64,000 nucleotides of DNA, from NCBI RefSeq assembly GCF_000247695.1, contig NW_004624743.1, positions 3,780,404 through 3,844,403 on the forward strand, given 5' to 3'. The position numbers and the translations under genes were made by a program. Source of the stretch: Heterocephalus glaber. Taxonomy: Eukaryota; Chordata; Mammalia; Rodentia; Bathyergidae. Under the pieces are notes generated by a model. That model saw only the letters and a list, made by a program, of their open reading frames with translations, was not told the origin of the DNA and searched no databases. The stretch's first letter is position 1. The number at the start of each line of letters is the position of its first letter. Shown in pieces: positions 63,801 through 64,000 of this stretch.

Positions 63801-64000
63801 CTTTTCTTTTTTGGTCATTTAATTATGTCAGTGGTAAGGTCAGCGATTTCAGATGACCTAGCTGGAAAAGTGACCTAGAACCCCATCACTGAGGACCTTT
63901 GCAAACTGCAGTAAATAATCTGGACCTAAATTCTATAGCATGGAATGGTGTTGAAGAGCCTGACATGGGAATGCTTTCATTCTTACCCTTTAGAAAGGCT

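Larger units (their letters stand above)
38059..64000 (-). other. HAPLN1: HAPLN1 intron 1 (3' part; continues past the window)
   Basis: The acceptor of exon 2 is at 38059, and no convincing upstream exon appears in the remaining 26 kb, so this stretch is read as intron 1. It is repeat-rich, with ID SINEs, three MaLR-like LTRs, L1 pieces, a hAT-like element, retrocopies and several microsatellites, listed separately. Stretches without a named element, such as 38059-40080, 43830-44320, 49440-51670 and 62260-63300, show nothing gene-like. Confidence 0.75.

Noticed and set aside
1..64000. CRISPR array, operon, phage or bacterial mobile system
   Set aside because: The sequence is clearly mammalian: spliced vertebrate gene, SINEs, L1/L2 and microsatellites. 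The direct repeats are microsatellites or target-site duplications.

Overview
The window is mammalian nuclear DNA carrying most of one gene, HAPLN1 (hyaluronan and proteoglycan link protein 1, cartilage link protein), on the minus strand. All four coding exons are present: exon 2 (signal peptide, 37933-38058), exon 3 (Ig-like V domain, 20456-20827), exon 4 (Link domain 1, 14746-15048) and the coding part of exon 5 (Link domain 2, 12764-13053). Each boundary has a GT/AG splice signal, all internal junctions are phase 1, and the joined frame encodes 354 residues, the length I recall for the human protein. The non-coding first exon and promoter were not found and probably lie beyond 64000. From known vertebrate synteny the versican gene (VCAN) should lie to the left and face HAPLN1 tail to tail, but it is not in the window.

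The organism is probably a non-murid rodent. At least eight ID-type SINEs (tRNA-Ala-like head, ending in 'ggtacc' plus an A-rich tail) are present, several with clear target-site duplications. There are also old B1/B1-dID-like elements, and I saw no mouse-type B2 or B4. The ID form resembles hystricomorph rodents more than squirrels, but this is a tentative reading. Older layers include L2, MIR, an L1, ERVL-MaLR-like LTRs and a short hAT-like DNA transposon.

Layout: 1-9000 is 3' flank with SINEs and a MIR; about 9000-12763 is a probable long 3' UTR; 12300-13140 is strongly GC- and CpG-rich; 13054-38058 holds introns 4, 3 and 2; 38059-64000 is the 3' part of intron 1, with a 100-base assembly gap at 54873-54972. 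Intron 2 and its neighbourhood (about 16.3-41.0 kb) hold old repeats but almost no recent SINEs.

I found no undescribed multi-gene system. The observations most worth a second look are a 3'-truncated U6 snRNA copy with a 12-bp target-site duplication (51690-51718), a hAT-like element with TIRs and an imperfect 8-bp duplication nested in an LTR (56730-56906), an mRNA 3'-end retrocopy nested in an L1 (60314-60688), a tandem of about 100-bp units next to an unexplained 217-codon open frame (42672-43556), and the GC-driven look of the last HAPLN1 exon. All repeat calls were made by eye and from memory of the families.
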